Shown: in pieces, positions 39,123-50,704 of the stretch
Layout of the letters: the number at the start of each line of letters is the position of its first letter
Numbering within the stretch: the first letter of the stretch is position 1
Origin: an uncultured Pelagibacteraceae bacterium
GTDB taxonomy: Bacteria; Pseudomonadota; Alphaproteobacteria; Pelagibacterales; Pelagibacteraceae
Direction of reading: 5' to 3'
Length of the DNA stretch: 57,033 nucleotides
Assembly (NCBI GenBank): GCA_902552035.1
Contig: CACDFC010000006.1
Coordinates: 1-57,033 of the forward strand
Made by a program: the position numbers and the translations under genes
Notes under the pieces: model-generated
The model's input: only the letters and a program-made list of their open reading frames with translations
Database searches by the model: none
Told to the model about the DNA's origin: nothing

Positions 39123-42100
39123 AAAAATTTTAGTTGTTGGAGCTGGACCAATAGTAATTGGTCAAGCTTGTGAATTTGACTATTCTGGAACACAAGCTTG
39201 TAAGGCTCTGAAGGATGAAGGATATAAGGTTATATTAATTAATTCGAACCCAGCAACAATTATGACTGATCCAAATGTTGCCGATAAAACCTATATAGAA
39301 CCAATAACTTTAGAAATCTTAGAAAAAATAATAATAAAAGAAAAACCTGATGCAATATTACCAACAATGGGAGGACAAACTGCACTTAACCTTGCAATAG
39401 AGGCAGAGAAAAAAGGAGTTCTAAAAAAATATAAAATTGAACTTATTGGTGCAAAATCTAAAGCTATAGCAAACGCAGAGGATAGAAAAAAGTTTAGAAA
39501 AAATATGTTAGAAATAGGTTTAGATTTACCAAAGTCAATAATTGTAAATAAATTTAAAACTGCTCAAACGGCATTAAAAAAAATTGGTCTACCAGCAATA
39601 ATAAGGCCTGCATTTACCTTAGGTGGACTAGGTGGAGGTATTGCAAAAAATAAAAAAGATTTTTTTAAAATAGTAAAAAATGGATTACAAGAATCTCCTG
39701 TCAAACAAGTCTTGATTGAAGAATGTTTAGAAGGATGGAAAGAATTTGAAATGGAAGTTGTTAGGGACCGAAATGATAATTGTATTATTATTTGCTCAAT
39801 AGAGAATGTGGATCCGATGGGTGTTCATACTGGAGACTCGGTAACAATTGCGCCAGCTTTGACACTTACAGATAAAGAATATCAAGTAATGAGGAATGCA
39901 TCTATAGCATGTTTAAGAAAGATTGGTGTTGAGACAGGTGGATCCAATGTTCAATTCGCAATAAACCCAAAAGATGGAAGAATGGTAATAATTGAAATGA
40001 ATCCAAGAGTTTCAAGATCCTCAGCTTTGGCCTCAAAGGCGACAGGATTTCCAATAGCAAAAATTGCAGCAAAATTAGCTGTCGGATATACTCTTGATGA
40101 ACTCAAAAACGAAATAACAAAAGTAACTCCTGCTTCATTTGAGCCTACTATTGATTATGTTGTAACAAAAATTCCAAGATTTACTTTTGAAAAATTTTCT
40201 CAATCTCCAGCAATTTTAGGTACGTCCATGAAATCAGTTGGTGAAGCAATGGCTATTGGTAGAAATTTTAAAGAGTCTTTTCAAAAAGCTTTGTCATCAT
40301 TAGAAATTGGACTATCTGGATTAGATAGATTGTTTAATATCAGTAAAAAAGAAATAGAGAAAAAACTCAAAGTCAATATTCCTAATAAATTAATTTTAGT
40401 TGCCGAAGCTATAAGAAAGAAAGTATCTTTAAAAAAAATCCAAAAATTATCAGGTATTGATCCGTGGTTTTTAGAACAATTAAAAGAGATTGTGGAAGAA
40501 GAGAAAAAGATAATAAGAGAAGGAATACCAAAAAAATTTGAAGATTTTAATAAAGTTAAGTCCATAGGTTTTTCAGACAAAAAAATTGCAGAGCTAACAA
40601 AAACCGATGAAAAAACAGTAAGATTAAAAAGAACAGCTCTTAAAGTTTTCCCAGTTTATAAAAAAGTAGATACTTGTGCTGCAGAATTTAAATCTTTTAC
40701 TCCATATATGTATTCAACTTACCAAAGAAATTTTTCAATTAAAACAGAGTGCGAAGCTCAACCAACCAGAAAGAAAAAAATTATTATTTTAGGTGGAGGA
40801 CCAAACAGAATAGGACAAGGCATAGAGTTTGACTATTGCTGTTGCCAAGCTAGTTATGCTTTAAAAGAAGATGGCTTTGAGACGATAATGATAAATTGTA
40901 ATCCTGAGACTGTATCTACGGATTATGATACAAGTGATAGATTATACTTCGAACCTTTAATTGAGGAGTATGTTCATAATATAATTCTAAAAGAGAAAAC
41001 AAATGGAAGTTTGATTGGAATAATTGCACAATTTGGAGGTCAAACTCCAATAAAGTTAGCAAAGTTTCTTCACGAAAATTCTTTTCCAATAATTGGAACA
41101 CAGTACTCATCTATTGATTTAGCTGAGGATAGGGACAGATTTAGAAAACTTTTAATTAAATTAGATCTAAAACAAGCAGAAAGTGGAATTGCTAAAACAT
41201 ATAATGAGGCAATAGATATAGCTTTAAAAATTGGTTTACCATTGATGGTACGACCATCGTATGTTTTGGGTGGAAGAGCTATGGAAATAGTTTATGAAAA
41301 AAGCCAGTTAAAAGACTTTGTAGTTGAAGCATTCAAGGCTGGAGAAAATAATCCAATTTTAATTGATAAATTTATTAATAATGCAATGGAAGTTGATGTT
41401 GATGCTATCTCAGATGGAAAAAATGTTTTTGTTGCAGGTATAATGCAGCATATCGAAGAAGCAGGTATTCATTCAGGTGACTCTGCTTGCTGTTTGCCTC
41501 CAGTAGCAATTAAAGCGGATTTGATTAAAGCTATTGAAAATCAAACTAAAAAACTTGCATTGGCCTTAAAAGTTAAAGGTTTTATGAATGTTCAATATGC
41601 AATTAAAGATGATGAAATTTTTATTATAGAAGTAAATCCAAGAGCTAGTAGAACTGTGCCGTTTGTCTCAAAGGCTAAAGGAATTCCTTTGGCAAAAATA
41701 GCTTCAAGTGTAATGGCTGGAAAGAAATTATCTCAATTTAATTTAAAAAATAAAAATTATAAAATGTATGCGGTTAAAGAAGCAGTTTTTCCTTTTAATA
41801 AATTTCCAAATGTAGATGTATTGTTAGGACCTGAAATGAAATCGACTGGTGAAGTAATGGGATTAGATAAAGATTTTGGTTTAGCATACGCGAAAAGCCA
41901 AATAGCTGCATCAAATTCTTTACCTACAAAAGGGATGGCTTTTATATCACTTAAAAATAGTCATAAAGAGGAAGGAATTGATTTAGCTAAACAATTATTA
42001 AAACTAAATTTTACTCTTTCAGCTACAGAGGGAACTGCGAACTTCATAAGGAAATATGGGATGAAGTGCAAAAAAATTAACAAAGTAAGTGGTGGATCTC

Positions 42101-42324
42101 CTCATATAGTTGACGTATTAAATTCAAAAAAAATCGCTTTAGTTATAAATACCGGTGGAGGAAAAAGCGAACACCGTCTTCAAGATGCAATTGCTCTTAG
42201 GAGGGCAACATTAATAAATAAAGTCCCATACTGCACAAATATGTCAACTGCTCAAGCTTGTTTAAAGGGAATTAGATCTTTAAAGATTAAGAAAATATCT
42301 GCAAATCCTATTCAAGAGATTTAA
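39100..42324 (+). CDS. carB: Carbamoyl-phosphate synthase large subunit
   Basis: Two ATP-grasp halves make carbamoyl phosphate from bicarbonate, ammonia and two ATP. At 1074 aa it is full length. The N-terminal half begins [20 protein letters not shown], the second half [20 protein letters not shown], each followed by its own [10 protein letters not shown] or [10 protein letters not shown] motif and metal-binding [15 protein letters not shown] or [10 protein letters not shown]. The C-terminal allosteric domain ends with NTGGG and [17 protein letters not shown]. It overlaps carA and ends one base before the convergent 2OG-oxygenase gene. Confidence 0.99.
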   Translation: MPKRRDLKKILVVGAGPIVIGQACEFDYSGTQACKALKDEGYKVILINSNPATIMTDPNVADKTYIEPITLEILEKIIIKEKPDAILPTMGGQTALNLAIEAEKKGVLKKYKIELIGAKSKAIANAEDRKKFRKNMLEIGLDLPKSIIVNKFKTAQTALKKIGLPAIIRPAFTLGGLGGGIAKNKKDFFKIVKNGLQESPVKQVLIEECLEGWKEFEMEVVRDRNDNCIIICSIENVDPMGVHTGDSVTIAPALTLTDKEYQVMRNASIACLRKIGVETGGSNVQFAINPKDGRMVIIEMNPRVSRSSALASKATGFPIAKIAAKLAVGYTLDELKNEITKVTPASFEPTIDYVVTKIPRFTFEKFSQSPAILGTSMKSVGEAMAIGRNFKESFQKALSSLEIGLSGLDRLFNISKKEIEKKLKVNIPNKLILVAEAIRKKVSLKKIQKLSGIDPWFLEQLKEIVEEEKKIIREGIPKKFEDFNKVKSIGFSDKKIAELTKTDEKTVRLKRTALKVFPVYKKVDTCAAEFKSFTPYMYSTYQRNFSIKTECEAQPTRKKKIIILGGGPNRIGQGIEFDYCCCQASYALKEDGFETIMINCNPETVSTDYDTSDRLYFEPLIEEYVHNIILKEKTNGSLIGIIAQFGGQTPIKLAKFLHENSFPIIGTQYSSIDLAEDRDRFRKLLIKLDLKQAESGIAKTYNEAIDIALKIGLPLMVRPSYVLGGRAMEIVYEKSQLKDFVVEAFKAGENNPILIDKFINNAMEVDVDAISDGKNVFVAGIMQHIEEAGIHSGDSACCLPPVAIKADLIKAIENQTKKLALALKVKGFMNVQYAIKDDEIFIIEVNPRASRTVPFVSKAKGIPLAKIASSVMAGKKLSQFNLKNKNYKMYAVKEAVFPFNKFPNVDVLLGPEMKSTGEVMGLDKDFGLAYAKSQIAASNSLPTKGMAFISLKNSHKEEGIDLAKQLLKLNFTLSATEGTANFIRKYGMKCKKINKVSGGSPHIVDVLNSKKIALVINTGGGKSEHRLQDAIALRRATLINKVPYCTNMSTAQACLKGIRSLKIKKISANPIQEI

Positions 42325-42987
42325 TCATTCAACTTTCCAATCAGTTGGAAAAGTAACATAATTTACCTGAAGACATCTTCTCTCTTTTTTTATTTCTTTT
42401 TTTTCCATACCATGCCAAGTATTTGGGCCGCTAGTAAAAAAATATCCATAATTATTTTTATAAGGAACGGTTTTAATTTTTTCTAATTTTTCATTATAAA
42501 AATCTGTTCCAAGATCTTCGGATTCATTTAACTTATTTACAAATATTAAACCGGATAATAATTTTTCTTTTATGTCACAGTGAGGTTTTAACCAAAAACC
42601 TTTCCTGTCACAAATTACCTCAACTCTTACATAAGACTTGGATAAATCTTTATTTATTAATTTTGATAGTGTCTCATGAGTTTTTTTAGATTGTAATTCT
42701 TTCACAAACTTAGTGAGATGTGGAAAACTTTCAGTATTTTCTTTTGTTATAAAACATCGAAATTTTATGGCTTTTCCTCCTGATGTGATGCCCTCTCTAA
42801 ATTCGGGAGCACCCCCATCAATGGCCCTAGTTCCATCATATTCTAAGTTATGCTCATTTATGTCAGCTATATCAGCATTTACAATTTCCTCAATTGCTCC
42901 TGTAGACAACGGATCATTATACTCCCAGTGATCAAAAGGAATTGAAGATTTTTTGGATTTATTTGTTATTGATTCAAGAAAAGTCAT
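42325..42987 (-). CDS. Putative 2OG-Fe(II) oxygenase-like protein
   Basis: A 220-aa protein with a likely double-stranded beta-helix core: KPHCDIKEKLLSGLIFVN supplies an H-x-D metal pair, TWHGMEKKEI a distal His, and RRCLQVNYVTF an Arg for the 2-oxoglutarate carboxylate. These fit the Fe(II)/2OG dioxygenase pattern but no named family is recognised. It overlaps the upstream ELM1-family gene by 14 bp, so the two are translationally coupled and may share a pathway. The substrate is unknown. Confidence 0.62.
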   Translation of the reverse strand: MTFLESITNKSKKSSIPFDHWEYNDPLSTGAIEEIVNADIADINEHNLEYDGTRAIDGGAPEFREGITSGGKAIKFRCFITKENTESFPHLTKFVKELQSKKTHETLSKLINKDLSKSYVRVEVICDRKGFWLKPHCDIKEKLLSGLIFVNKLNESEDLGTDFYNEKLEKIKTVPYKNNYGYFFTSGPNTWHGMEKKEIKKERRCLQVNYVTFPTDWKVE

Positions 42988-43924
42988 GTTTATTAATTTT
43001 ATCCTTTATATATAGTGATACTCTTTTAGTTTCATCTAATTTCTCATAGGTCCAATTCTCTATTCTTAAATTAAGATTTTTTGTGATATTTAGTTTCTCA
43101 AATAAGCGATAAAAATCCTGAAATCTTTTATTATCTTTAATTGGTGGCATTTGGGCAATGTATATTGGTTTTCCAGTCAATGCAGCTTCTGAAATCATAG
43201 AAGTAGAGTCACATGTAACCACTATATGATTTGCTAGTTGCAAAGATGAGAGATAAGCTTTTTTATCAACTTCTAAAATAACAATTTGATCTTTAAAATA
43301 ATTTTTTGCCATCTCAATTATTTTTTTAGGTGTCCTTATTGAAGGAATTATTATCACTTGATAATCATTTTGTATAAAATTTTCTTTTACTTGAGAAAAG
43401 ATCTTATTAACTGAATTATTATCATATTTATAATATTTATTTGGACCTCCAATAATAAATGAAACAATTTTTTTATTTAAGTTTATTTTAGGTTTAAGAT
43501 AATTTTCGTTAGTGATTAGCTCCTCATTAGTCAAATAATGAACTGCACCTTTTGTTTTCAATATATTTGATCCTGATAGATTGTCGTGTTCTGGTACTAT
43601 TATAAAGTCAAAATTTTCTGCTGATACTTTTGGATCCTGAATATGAATATTAATAATTTTTTTTTTATATTTTTTTTTCAGATAAATTGAAGGTATTACA
43701 CTTTTCCTTCCGCATGATATTACAATATTAAACTCATTTTCTAGATCATTTTTAAAAACAAATTTTTTTATCGGTGTTATTTTGGGAGGTAAAAATCCCC
43801 ATATATTATTAAGTTCAATTTTTTCGTGTATAAATTCTAAGTCTAAAGATTTTGCTAATCCTTCAACTTGGCTAATCATTCCATGCATACCTTCTGTTAA
43901 TAATAAACCTTTTAATTTAGACAT
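42974..43924 (-). CDS. ELM1/DUF1022-family protein, GT-B-like
   Basis: A 316-aa protein matching the ELM1 family (DUF1022), named for the plant mitochondrial fission protein and widespread in alphaproteobacteria. Visible are LLLTEGMHGMISQVEGLAKSL, NIVISCGRKSVIPSIYLKK, INIHIQDPKV, FIIGGPNKYYKY and the C-terminal VTCDSTSMISEAALTGKPIYI, which resembles the nucleotide-sugar site of GT-B enzymes. Bacterial function is unestablished; envelope glycosyltransfer is plausible by fold. It is divergent from trxB and coupled to the 2OG-oxygenase-like gene. Confidence 0.85.
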   Translation of the reverse strand: MSKLKGLLLTEGMHGMISQVEGLAKSLDLEFIHEKIELNNIWGFLPPKITPIKKFVFKNDLENEFNIVISCGRKSVIPSIYLKKKYKKKIINIHIQDPKVSAENFDFIIVPEHDNLSGSNILKTKGAVHYLTNEELITNENYLKPKINLNKKIVSFIIGGPNKYYKYDNNSVNKIFSQVKENFIQNDYQVIIIPSIRTPKKIIEMAKNYFKDQIVILEVDKKAYLSSLQLANHIVVTCDSTSMISEAALTGKPIYIAQMPPIKDNKRFQDFYRLFEKLNITKNLNLRIENWTYEKLDETKRVSLYIKDKINKHDFS

Positions 43925-43945
43925 AAATTACTATATAGCTCTCAT

Positions 43946-44893
43946 ATGAACCAAAAGCCAACTAAACACACAAAAGTGTTAATAATTGGATCCGGCCCAG
44001 CTGGATATACTGCTGCGGTTTATGCGGCGAGAGCAATGTTAAAACCTGTAATGGTTGCTGGAATGGAACCAGGCGGTCAATTAACAACAACAACTGATGT
44101 TGAAAATTATCCTGGATTTGCAGAGGTAATTCAAGGACCATGGCTAATGGAGCAAATGAAAGAACAAGCTGAAGCTGTGGGTACTGAAATGATACAAGAT
44201 CATATATCGTCTGTAAATTTAAAATCTAAACCTTTTGAAGCGATTGGTGATGGAGGACAAAAATATTCTGCTGATACAATAATTATCTCAACAGGAGCAC
44301 AGGCTAGATGGCTAAATATAGACTCAGAACAAAAATTTAGAGGATTTGGTGTATCAGCATGTGCAACTTGTGATGGTTTTTTCTTTAAAGATAAAACAGT
44401 TGCAGTTGTAGGTGGTGGGAATGCTGCTGTGGAGGAAGCAATGTTTCTAACGAAATTTGCATCGAAGGTTAAATTAATACATAGAAGAGACAGCTTAAGA
44501 GCAGAAAAAATGCTTCAAAATAAATTGATGGCAAATAAGAAAATAGAAATTGTATGGGATAGTGTAGTTGAAGAAGTAATAGGCGATGAAAATCCAAAAA
44601 CGGTTAAAGGTTTAAAAATCAAGAACGTAAAAACAAATAAATTAGATGAACTAAAAATAGATGGACTTTTTATTGCAATAGGTCACGATCCAGCAACACA
44701 TTTATTTAAAGATCAATTAAACATGGATAAAGAAGGATATCTAGTAACCAAAGCAGACTCAACTGAAACAAATATTCCTGGTGTGTTTGCCGCAGGGGAT
44801 GTCAAAGATAAAGTTTTTAGGCAAGCTGTTACTGCGGCTGGAATGGGATGCATGGCTGCTCTTGAAGCTGAGAAACATCTTTCCCATAACTAA
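43946..44893 (+). CDS. trxB: Thioredoxin reductase
   Basis: FAD/NADPH enzyme that keeps thioredoxin reduced. At 315 aa it has the FAD loop IIGSGPAGYTAAVYAARA, the redox pair CATC (Cys139/Cys142), the NADPH loop VVGGGNAAVEEA, HRRDSLRAEKM, and the C-terminal FAAGDVKDKVFRQAVTAAG. All are standard for the low-molecular-weight class. It is nine bases upstream of the next oxidoreductase gene and 21 bp from the divergent ELM1-family gene. Confidence 0.98.
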   Translation: MNQKPTKHTKVLIIGSGPAGYTAAVYAARAMLKPVMVAGMEPGGQLTTTTDVENYPGFAEVIQGPWLMEQMKEQAEAVGTEMIQDHISSVNLKSKPFEAIGDGGQKYSADTIIISTGAQARWLNIDSEQKFRGFGVSACATCDGFFFKDKTVAVVGGGNAAVEEAMFLTKFASKVKLIHRRDSLRAEKMLQNKLMANKKIEIVWDSVVEEVIGDENPKTVKGLKIKNVKTNKLDELKIDGLFIAIGHDPATHLFKDQLNMDKEGYLVTKADSTETNIPGVFAAGDVKDKVFRQAVTAAGMGCMAALEAEKHLSHN

Positions 44894-44901
44894 AATCTAA
44901 G

Positions 44902-45924
44902 ATGACTGAAAAAGTATTAGTAACCGGCGTAAGTGGATGGATTGCAAAGCACACAACAATAGATTTATTAAATAAAGGATACGAAGTTTTAGGAACTGTA
45001 AGAAATAATAATTTAATTGACCAAACTAAAGAAACTATAAGTAAATACGCTCCAATAGAAAAACTCAAATTTATTGAATTAGATCTATTAAAAGATGAGG
45101 GATGGAACGAAGCTGCAAAAGGATGCAAATATATAATGCATATAGCATCTCCATTTCCAATGAAAGTTTCAAATAATAGAAATCTTTTATTGCCAGTTGC
45201 TGTAGATGGAACTTTAAGAGTTTTAAATGCTGGTTTAAATGCTGGTGTAGAACAAATAATTAAAACTTCTTCTATAGTCGCAATGTTTAGAAAACCAAAT
45301 AGAAGTAATCCTTATTCATTTGGAGAAAGTGATTGGACTGATGAAAATTGGATAGAAGGCGTTAACGACTATTTTTTATCAAAAACAAAAGCAGAAAGAA
45401 CTGCTTGGGAATTCATGGAAAGTAAGGGATTAAAAAATAAATTAACAACAATCAATCCTGGTGGTGTTTTTGGTGATGCACTAGATAAAAAAGGAGGCAC
45501 ATCAATAGAATATGTAAGACAATTTATGGCAGGAAAATTTCCAGGCGCACCTAAATTTGCAGTATTAATTTCTGATGTTAAAGATATAGCAAGAGCACAT
45601 GTTGCCTGCATTGGAAATAGTAAAGCTGGTGGCAGAAGATTGATTGTAGGAAAAGAAGTAAAAAAATTAGTTGAGTTATCTCAATTAATGGCTGAAGCAA
45701 TGCCTGAATATGCAAAAAAGCTACCAAAAAAAGAACTACCAAATTTTATGGTTAAATTAATTAGTTATATAGACTCCAGTGCTAAAATGATGATTCCTGA
45801 TCTTGAGTTTGTAATGCAAACTGATGTATCATACGCCGAAGATATACTTGGTTTTAAGTTTAAACCAGCAAAGGGCTGTATATCTGAAAATGCTAGATCA
45901 GTAGTTAGACTGGGCCTAGTTTAG
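44902..45924 (+). CDS. NAD(P)-dependent extended SDR, dihydroflavonol-4-reductase-like
   Basis: A 340-aa extended short-chain dehydrogenase with the N-terminal VTGVSGWIAKHTTIDLL nucleotide loop, GTVRNNN, IMHIASPFP, TSSIVAMF and the catalytic Y-x3-K in DYFLSKTKAER. This fits the aldehyde reductase/dihydroflavonol-reductase group. In bacteria these reduce assorted aldehydes and ketones, so the substrate cannot be assigned. It follows trxB closely and overlaps the convergent gene by 9 bp. Confidence 0.82.
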   Translation: MTEKVLVTGVSGWIAKHTTIDLLNKGYEVLGTVRNNNLIDQTKETISKYAPIEKLKFIELDLLKDEGWNEAAKGCKYIMHIASPFPMKVSNNRNLLLPVAVDGTLRVLNAGLNAGVEQIIKTSSIVAMFRKPNRSNPYSFGESDWTDENWIEGVNDYFLSKTKAERTAWEFMESKGLKNKLTTINPGGVFGDALDKKGGTSIEYVRQFMAGKFPGAPKFAVLISDVKDIARAHVACIGNSKAGGRRLIVGKEVKKLVELSQLMAEAMPEYAKKLPKKELPNFMVKLISYIDSSAKMMIPDLEFVMQTDVSYAEDILGFKFKPAKGCISENARSVVRLGLV

Positions 45925-46572
45925 AGCTAATTCAGCTATTTCATTAGACTCAAAAATAGTTTTCTTTAGGTTTTCACTTGCGACTTTTATCATTACTTTT
46001 GCAACTTTTTCGGATTGAATTGGCCTCATTTTCTTTAATGGTCCTAAAAGTAATGGTGAAAAAATTTTAAAGAAAAATATTCCCACTTCTTCTCCTGGCC
46101 TTTTTTCTTTCCTATTTCCAACCAAAAATGATGGTCTCATTATCCCAAGAATTGAAAAATTTAGTTTTATTAATTCCTCTTCCACCTGACCTTTATTCTT
46201 TAGATAAGCGCTTGAACTTTTAGAGTCAGCAAAACCTGATGAGACATAAAAAAAAGAATTAATTGAATTTGATTTTGCAATTTTAGCAATTTCCACAGGA
46301 ATATCATATTCAATTCTCCTATATTCATCTTTATCAGGTGTATTTTTTTTTGTAGTTCCAATACAAAAAAAACAATCATCACCGTTTATATCTTCTTTAT
46401 GGTTTGATAAATTTTTAAAATCTGTATTAATTATTTCTATTTTAGAAGTTTTAATCTCAGAAGTTGATCGGACAAATAATTTAATTTTTTCGTAATTACT
46501 ATTTTTATTCATTAATCTAACTAGATGGCTACCTACTAGACCTGATGATCCAAATACTAGCGCTGTTTTCAT
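45916..46572 (-). CDS. NAD(P)H-binding oxidoreductase, HTATIP2/YbjT-like
   Basis: A 218-aa atypical short-chain dehydrogenase with ALVFGSSGLVGSHLVRLM and a Rossmann fold, DCFFCIGTTKKNTPDK, YVSSGFADSKSSSAYLKNK (Y-x3-K) and MRPSFLVGNRKEKRPGE. These resemble the HTATIP2/oxidoreductase group. Function unknown. Its ATG overlaps the aminotransferase stop by one base (TGATG), suggesting translational coupling. Confidence 0.8.
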   Translation of the reverse strand: MKTALVFGSSGLVGSHLVRLMNKNSNYEKIKLFVRSTSEIKTSKIEIINTDFKNLSNHKEDINGDDCFFCIGTTKKNTPDKDEYRRIEYDIPVEIAKIAKSNSINSFFYVSSGFADSKSSSAYLKNKGQVEEELIKLNFSILGIMRPSFLVGNRKEKRPGEEVGIFFFKIFSPLLLGPLKKMRPIQSEKVAKVMIKVASENLKKTIFESNEIAELALN

Positions 46573-47762
46573 CAGCTATTTAAATTTTCACAAAAAGTTT
46601 TTATTCTATCCATTGCTACTTTGAGTTTTTCCATAGAAGTTGCATATGAAATTCTAAAATATCCATCCAATCCAAATGCTGAGCCTTGAACAACTGCAAC
46701 ATTAGCCTTTATCAAAAGTTGTTCAACAAAATCTGCATCTGTTTTCAATTTTGTTTTCTTATTCAATAATTTTTTACAATTTGGAAAAACATAAAAAGCT
46801 CCATTTGGCTTAACACAACTTAAACCCTTTATTTTATTTAAAGAAGATACGACAAAATCTCTTCTTTTCTTAAAAGCATTTGATCTCTCAGATATAAAAT
46901 CTTGATTTCCATTTAAAGCTTCAACAGCTGCTGCTTGACTTATGGAAGATGTATTTGATGTAGATTGTGACTGAACCTTCCCCATAGCTTTAATTAATTC
47001 TTTTGGACCAGCAGCATAACCTATTCTCCAGCCAGTCATTGCGTATGATTTACTTACTCCATTTAATGCTAAAGTTCTATCTTTAAGTTTAGATACTTGT
47101 GCAATAGTAAAAAAATTAAAATTATCATAACGAATGTGCTCGTAAATATCATCACTCAGTATATGAATTTTTTTATTTTTTATTAATATTTTTGATAATT
47201 CTTCTATTTCGTCTTTTGTATACCCTGCTCCTGTTGGATTAGATGGAGAATTTAAAATCAACCATTTAGTTTTTTTTGAAATAGCTTTTTTTAATTTTTT
47301 AGGAGTAATTTTAAAACCATCACTCTCATTGCATTTAATTATTTTAGGTTTTCCTCCAGCTAGTAAAACCATATCAGGATAAGAAACCCAAAATGGAGCT
47401 GGTATTATTACTTCATCACCTTTGTTCAGTGTAGCCACAAAGGCATTAAAAAGAACTTGTTTTGCTCCTGTTCCAACTGTTACTTGCTCAGTTGAATAAA
47501 CCAAATTATTTTCTCTCTTAAACTTATCAACAATTGCTTTCTTTAAGGCTGGAGTTCCATCTACTGCTGTATATTTAGTATCTCCATCTTTTATTGCTTT
47601 AATGCCAGCGTCTTTAATGTTGTCTGGTGTATCAAAATCAGGCTCTCCTTGACCTAGGCCTATCACATCTACACCTGCTGCTTTTAATTCCCTTGCCTTT
47701 TGGCTAACAGCAATTGTAGCTGATGGCTTAATTCTTTTTAAAGTATCTGATATTATGCTCAT
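46572..47762 (-). CDS. aspC: Aspartate aminotransferase, class I PLP enzyme
   Basis: PLP-dependent transamination of aspartate and 2-oxoglutarate; the alphaproteobacterial class I-gamma type may also use prephenate. At 396 aa it has GLGQGEPDFDTP, the SPSNPTGAGY motif, LSDDIYEHIRYD, and the PLP lysine in NGVSKSYAMTGWRIGY (~236), with C-terminal FRISYATSMEKL. It is divergent from uvrB across 33 bp and upstream of the HTATIP2-like gene. Confidence 0.93.
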   Translation of the reverse strand: MSIISDTLKRIKPSATIAVSQKARELKAAGVDVIGLGQGEPDFDTPDNIKDAGIKAIKDGDTKYTAVDGTPALKKAIVDKFKRENNLVYSTEQVTVGTGAKQVLFNAFVATLNKGDEVIIPAPFWVSYPDMVLLAGGKPKIIKCNESDGFKITPKKLKKAISKKTKWLILNSPSNPTGAGYTKDEIEELSKILIKNKKIHILSDDIYEHIRYDNFNFFTIAQVSKLKDRTLALNGVSKSYAMTGWRIGYAAGPKELIKAMGKVQSQSTSNTSSISQAAAVEALNGNQDFISERSNAFKKRRDFVVSSLNKIKGLSCVKPNGAFYVFPNCKKLLNKKTKLKTDADFVEQLLIKANVAVVQGSAFGLDGYFRISYATSMEKLKVAMDRIKTFCENLNS

Positions 47763-47795
47763 TGAAAAAATATATTATTAAAATACTCTAATTAT

Positions 47796-49967
47796 ATGCA
47801 AAATACATATCAAGATTTAATTACAGATATTCAAAGTAAAAATCCTGAAATAAATGGAAAACTTGAAGGTGGCAAAAAATTTGTTATCAAATCAGATTTT
47901 AAACCTGCCGGTGACCAGCCTGAAGCAATTAAAAAACTCGTAAGTAGTGCAAAAAAAGGTGAATTTAATCAAGTTTTATTAGGCGTAACTGGATCAGGAA
48001 AAACTTTTACAATGGCAAAAGTAATTGAGGAAACCAATAGACCAGCTTTGATTTTAGCTCCCAATAAAACTTTAGCAGCTCAACTTTATGGTGAGATGAA
48101 AACTTTTTTTCCAGACAATGCTGTTGAGTATTTTGTCTCTTACTACGATTACTATACCCCTGAAGCTTATGTACCACGTTCAGATACCTATATTGAAAAA
48201 GAAGCATCTATAAATGAACAAATAGATAGGATGAGACACTCTGCAACGAGATCTCTACTTGAGAGAGATGATGTTTTAATTGTAGCAAGTGTCTCTTGCA
48301 TTTACGGACTGGGATCAGTCGAAGCATATAGTAAAATGACTTTAACACTTCAAAAAAATTATGATTATAATAGAGAGCAAATTATTAAGTCACTTGTAAA
48401 TTTACAATATAAAAGAAATGATCAAAACTTTTATAGAGGAACTTTTAGAGCAAGAGGGGAATATTTAGAAATCTTCCCATCACATTTAGAAGACAGAGCA
48501 TGGAGACTAAATTTATTTGGAGACAAACTAGAAAAAATAGAAGAGTTTGATCCATTAACTGGGGATCAAGTAAGAGATTTAAATTTAATAAAAATTTACG
48601 CTAATAGTCACTATATAACTCCAAAGCCAACTATTGAACAAGCAATTATAAATATAAGAAAAGAATTAGAAGCAACATTAAAAAAACATAAAGCAGAAAA
48701 TAAATTATTAGAAGCTCAAAGATTAGAGGAGAGAACTAAGTTTGATTTAGAAATGATAGAGGCTACAGGTTCATGCGCAGGCATTGAAAACTACTCAAGA
48801 TTTTTATCAGGAAGAAAGCCTGGGGAACCTCCACCAACATTATTTGAGTATTTTCCTGATAATACTTTAATCTTTGTTGATGAATGTCATGTGACTGTTC
48901 CGCAACTTAATGGAATGTTTAAAGGTGATAGATCTAGGAAAAGCACTTTAGCAGAATATGGATTTAGATTGCCTTCTTGCATGGACAATAGACCTCTTAA
49001 ATTTGAAGAATGGGATATGATGAGAACTCAAACAATTTTTGTATCTGCTACTCCTGGTCCATGGGAATTGGAGCAAACAGATGGAAAATTTATCGACCAA
49101 GTAATTAGACCAACTGGTCTAATTGATCCGCCAGTAGAAATTAGACCTGCTAAACACCAAGTAGATGATCTTATGCAAGCATGTAAAGAAACTATTGAAA
49201 AAAATAATAGAGTACTTGTAACAACTCTTACAAAAAAAATGGCAGAAGATTTAACTGAATATCTGCATGAAAACGGCATCAAGGTTAGATATCTTCATTC
49301 AGATATAGACACACTTGAAAGAATAGAAATTATGAGAGACTTAAGATTGGGTGTTTTTGATGTTTTAGTTGGAATTAATCTTTTAAGAGAAGGTTTAGAT
49401 ATACCTGAGTGTGCCTTAGTTGGTATATTAGATGCAGATAAAGAAGGTTTTTTAAGATCTGAAACATCCTTAATACAAACAATTGGAAGAGCAGCAAGAA
49501 ATCTAGATGGTAAAGTAATTCTTTATGCAGATAAAGAAACAAAAAGTATTAAAAAAGCAATAGAGGAAACAGATAGAAGAAGAGGAATACAGCTAGCTTA
49601 TAACAAAAAAAATAAAATAAGTGCCACAACGGTAAAGAAAGAAATAAATGATGTACTAGAAAGTGTTTACGAGAAAGACTATGTTAAAATTGGAACAGGT
49701 TCAAATATTGGAGGTAATCTCAAAAAACACCTAAAAGCTTTAAATAAAAAAATGAAAGAGTCTGCAACAAATTTAGAGTTCGAAGAGGCTGCAAAAATAA
49801 GAGATGAAATAAGAAAACTTGAAAGTACAGAATTAGAGATTACACTTAATCCTAAATTAAAAAAATACAGCAAAAATAATAAAATGTATCCTAAAGGTAG
49901 ATCCACAATGGGTATGCCCGGTACCAGAGCCCAAAAAGGTAAAAAGAAATGGAAGCAAATAAAATAA
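47796..49967 (+). CDS. uvrB: UvrABC excinuclease subunit B
   Basis: Damage-verifying helicase-like subunit of nucleotide excision repair. At 723 aa it has a lysine-rich N-terminal extension, [14 protein letters not shown], Walker A GVTGSGKT, the beta-hairpin region [18 protein letters not shown], the DECH box ([10 protein letters not shown]), motif VI IGRAARN and a C-terminal UVR domain (about 650-690) that contacts UvrC. The 3' end overlaps the next gene by 19 bp. Confidence 0.98.
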   Translation: MQNTYQDLITDIQSKNPEINGKLEGGKKFVIKSDFKPAGDQPEAIKKLVSSAKKGEFNQVLLGVTGSGKTFTMAKVIEETNRPALILAPNKTLAAQLYGEMKTFFPDNAVEYFVSYYDYYTPEAYVPRSDTYIEKEASINEQIDRMRHSATRSLLERDDVLIVASVSCIYGLGSVEAYSKMTLTLQKNYDYNREQIIKSLVNLQYKRNDQNFYRGTFRARGEYLEIFPSHLEDRAWRLNLFGDKLEKIEEFDPLTGDQVRDLNLIKIYANSHYITPKPTIEQAIINIRKELEATLKKHKAENKLLEAQRLEERTKFDLEMIEATGSCAGIENYSRFLSGRKPGEPPPTLFEYFPDNTLIFVDECHVTVPQLNGMFKGDRSRKSTLAEYGFRLPSCMDNRPLKFEEWDMMRTQTIFVSATPGPWELEQTDGKFIDQVIRPTGLIDPPVEIRPAKHQVDDLMQACKETIEKNNRVLVTTLTKKMAEDLTEYLHENGIKVRYLHSDIDTLERIEIMRDLRLGVFDVLVGINLLREGLDIPECALVGILDADKEGFLRSETSLIQTIGRAARNLDGKVILYADKETKSIKKAIEETDRRRGIQLAYNKKNKISATTVKKEINDVLESVYEKDYVKIGTGSNIGGNLKKHLKALNKKMKESATNLEFEEAAKIRDEIRKLESTELEITLNPKLKKYSKNNKMYPKGRSTMGMPGTRAQKGKKKWKQIK

Positions 49968-50704
49968 TTATTACAGGTGGAGCAACCAGAATAGGTGCTG
50001 CAATTGCAGAAAAATTATCTGGTCCAAGAAAAGAAATAATAATTCATTTTAATAAATCGAAGTTAAAAGCCGAAAATTTAAAAAAAAAATTATCAAAAAA
50101 AGGAACTAAAGTTTATTTGATTAAAGGTGATCTTAGTGTTGAAAAAGATGTTAACAAAATTGTGAAATTTTCTAAATCTAAATTAAAATACTTTGATTGT
50201 TTAATTAATAATGCATCATTATTTGAAAATGATAAAATTGAAAATTTTACAACGGACAGTTGGGGCAAACATTTAAGAACGAATTTAAGAACACCAGCAC
50301 TTTTATCAAAAGAGTTTGCTAAAAATATTAGAGGAAAAAATAATAATATTATTAATATTATCGATCAGAGAGTTTTTAAATTAACTCCACATTTTTTTTC
50401 ATACACTATAAGTAAAACGGGCCTTTATACTCTCACGAAGACTAGCGCTATGAGTCTTGCTCCAAATATACGAGTCAATGGTATAGCTCCAGGTCCTACA
50501 ATCAAGAATAAAAGGCAATCTGAAAAACACTTCAAGAGACAATACATGGCAACACCTTTGAGAAGACAAGTAGATGTAGAACAAATCTGTAATGCAGTTG
50601 ACTTTTTTATTAAAAATAGATCTATTACAGGACAGGTAATTTCCGTTGATAGCGGTCAAAGTTTAAACTGGCAAACACCAGATATAATGCGAGGAAAGGA
50701 ATGA
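49949..50704 (+). CDS. Pteridine reductase-like short-chain dehydrogenase (FolM-like)
   Basis: A 251-aa SDR with [15 protein letters not shown]; the T-R-I-G form is characteristic of pteridine reductases and FolM rather than generic SDRs. Also visible are NNAS in [10 protein letters not shown], the catalytic [13 protein letters not shown], and APGPT. It probably reduces dihydropterins or dihydrofolate. folB lies two genes downstream, supporting a pterin/folate role. It starts 19 bp inside uvrB and ends 4 bp inside the next gene. Confidence 0.75.
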   Translation: MEANKIIITGGATRIGAAIAEKLSGPRKEIIIHFNKSKLKAENLKKKLSKKGTKVYLIKGDLSVEKDVNKIVKFSKSKLKYFDCLINNASLFENDKIENFTTDSWGKHLRTNLRTPALLSKEFAKNIRGKNNNIINIIDQRVFKLTPHFFSYTISKTGLYTLTKTSAMSLAPNIRVNGIAPGPTIKNKRQSEKHFKRQYMATPLRRQVDVEQICNAVDFFIKNRSITGQVISVDSGQSLNWQTPDIMRGKE

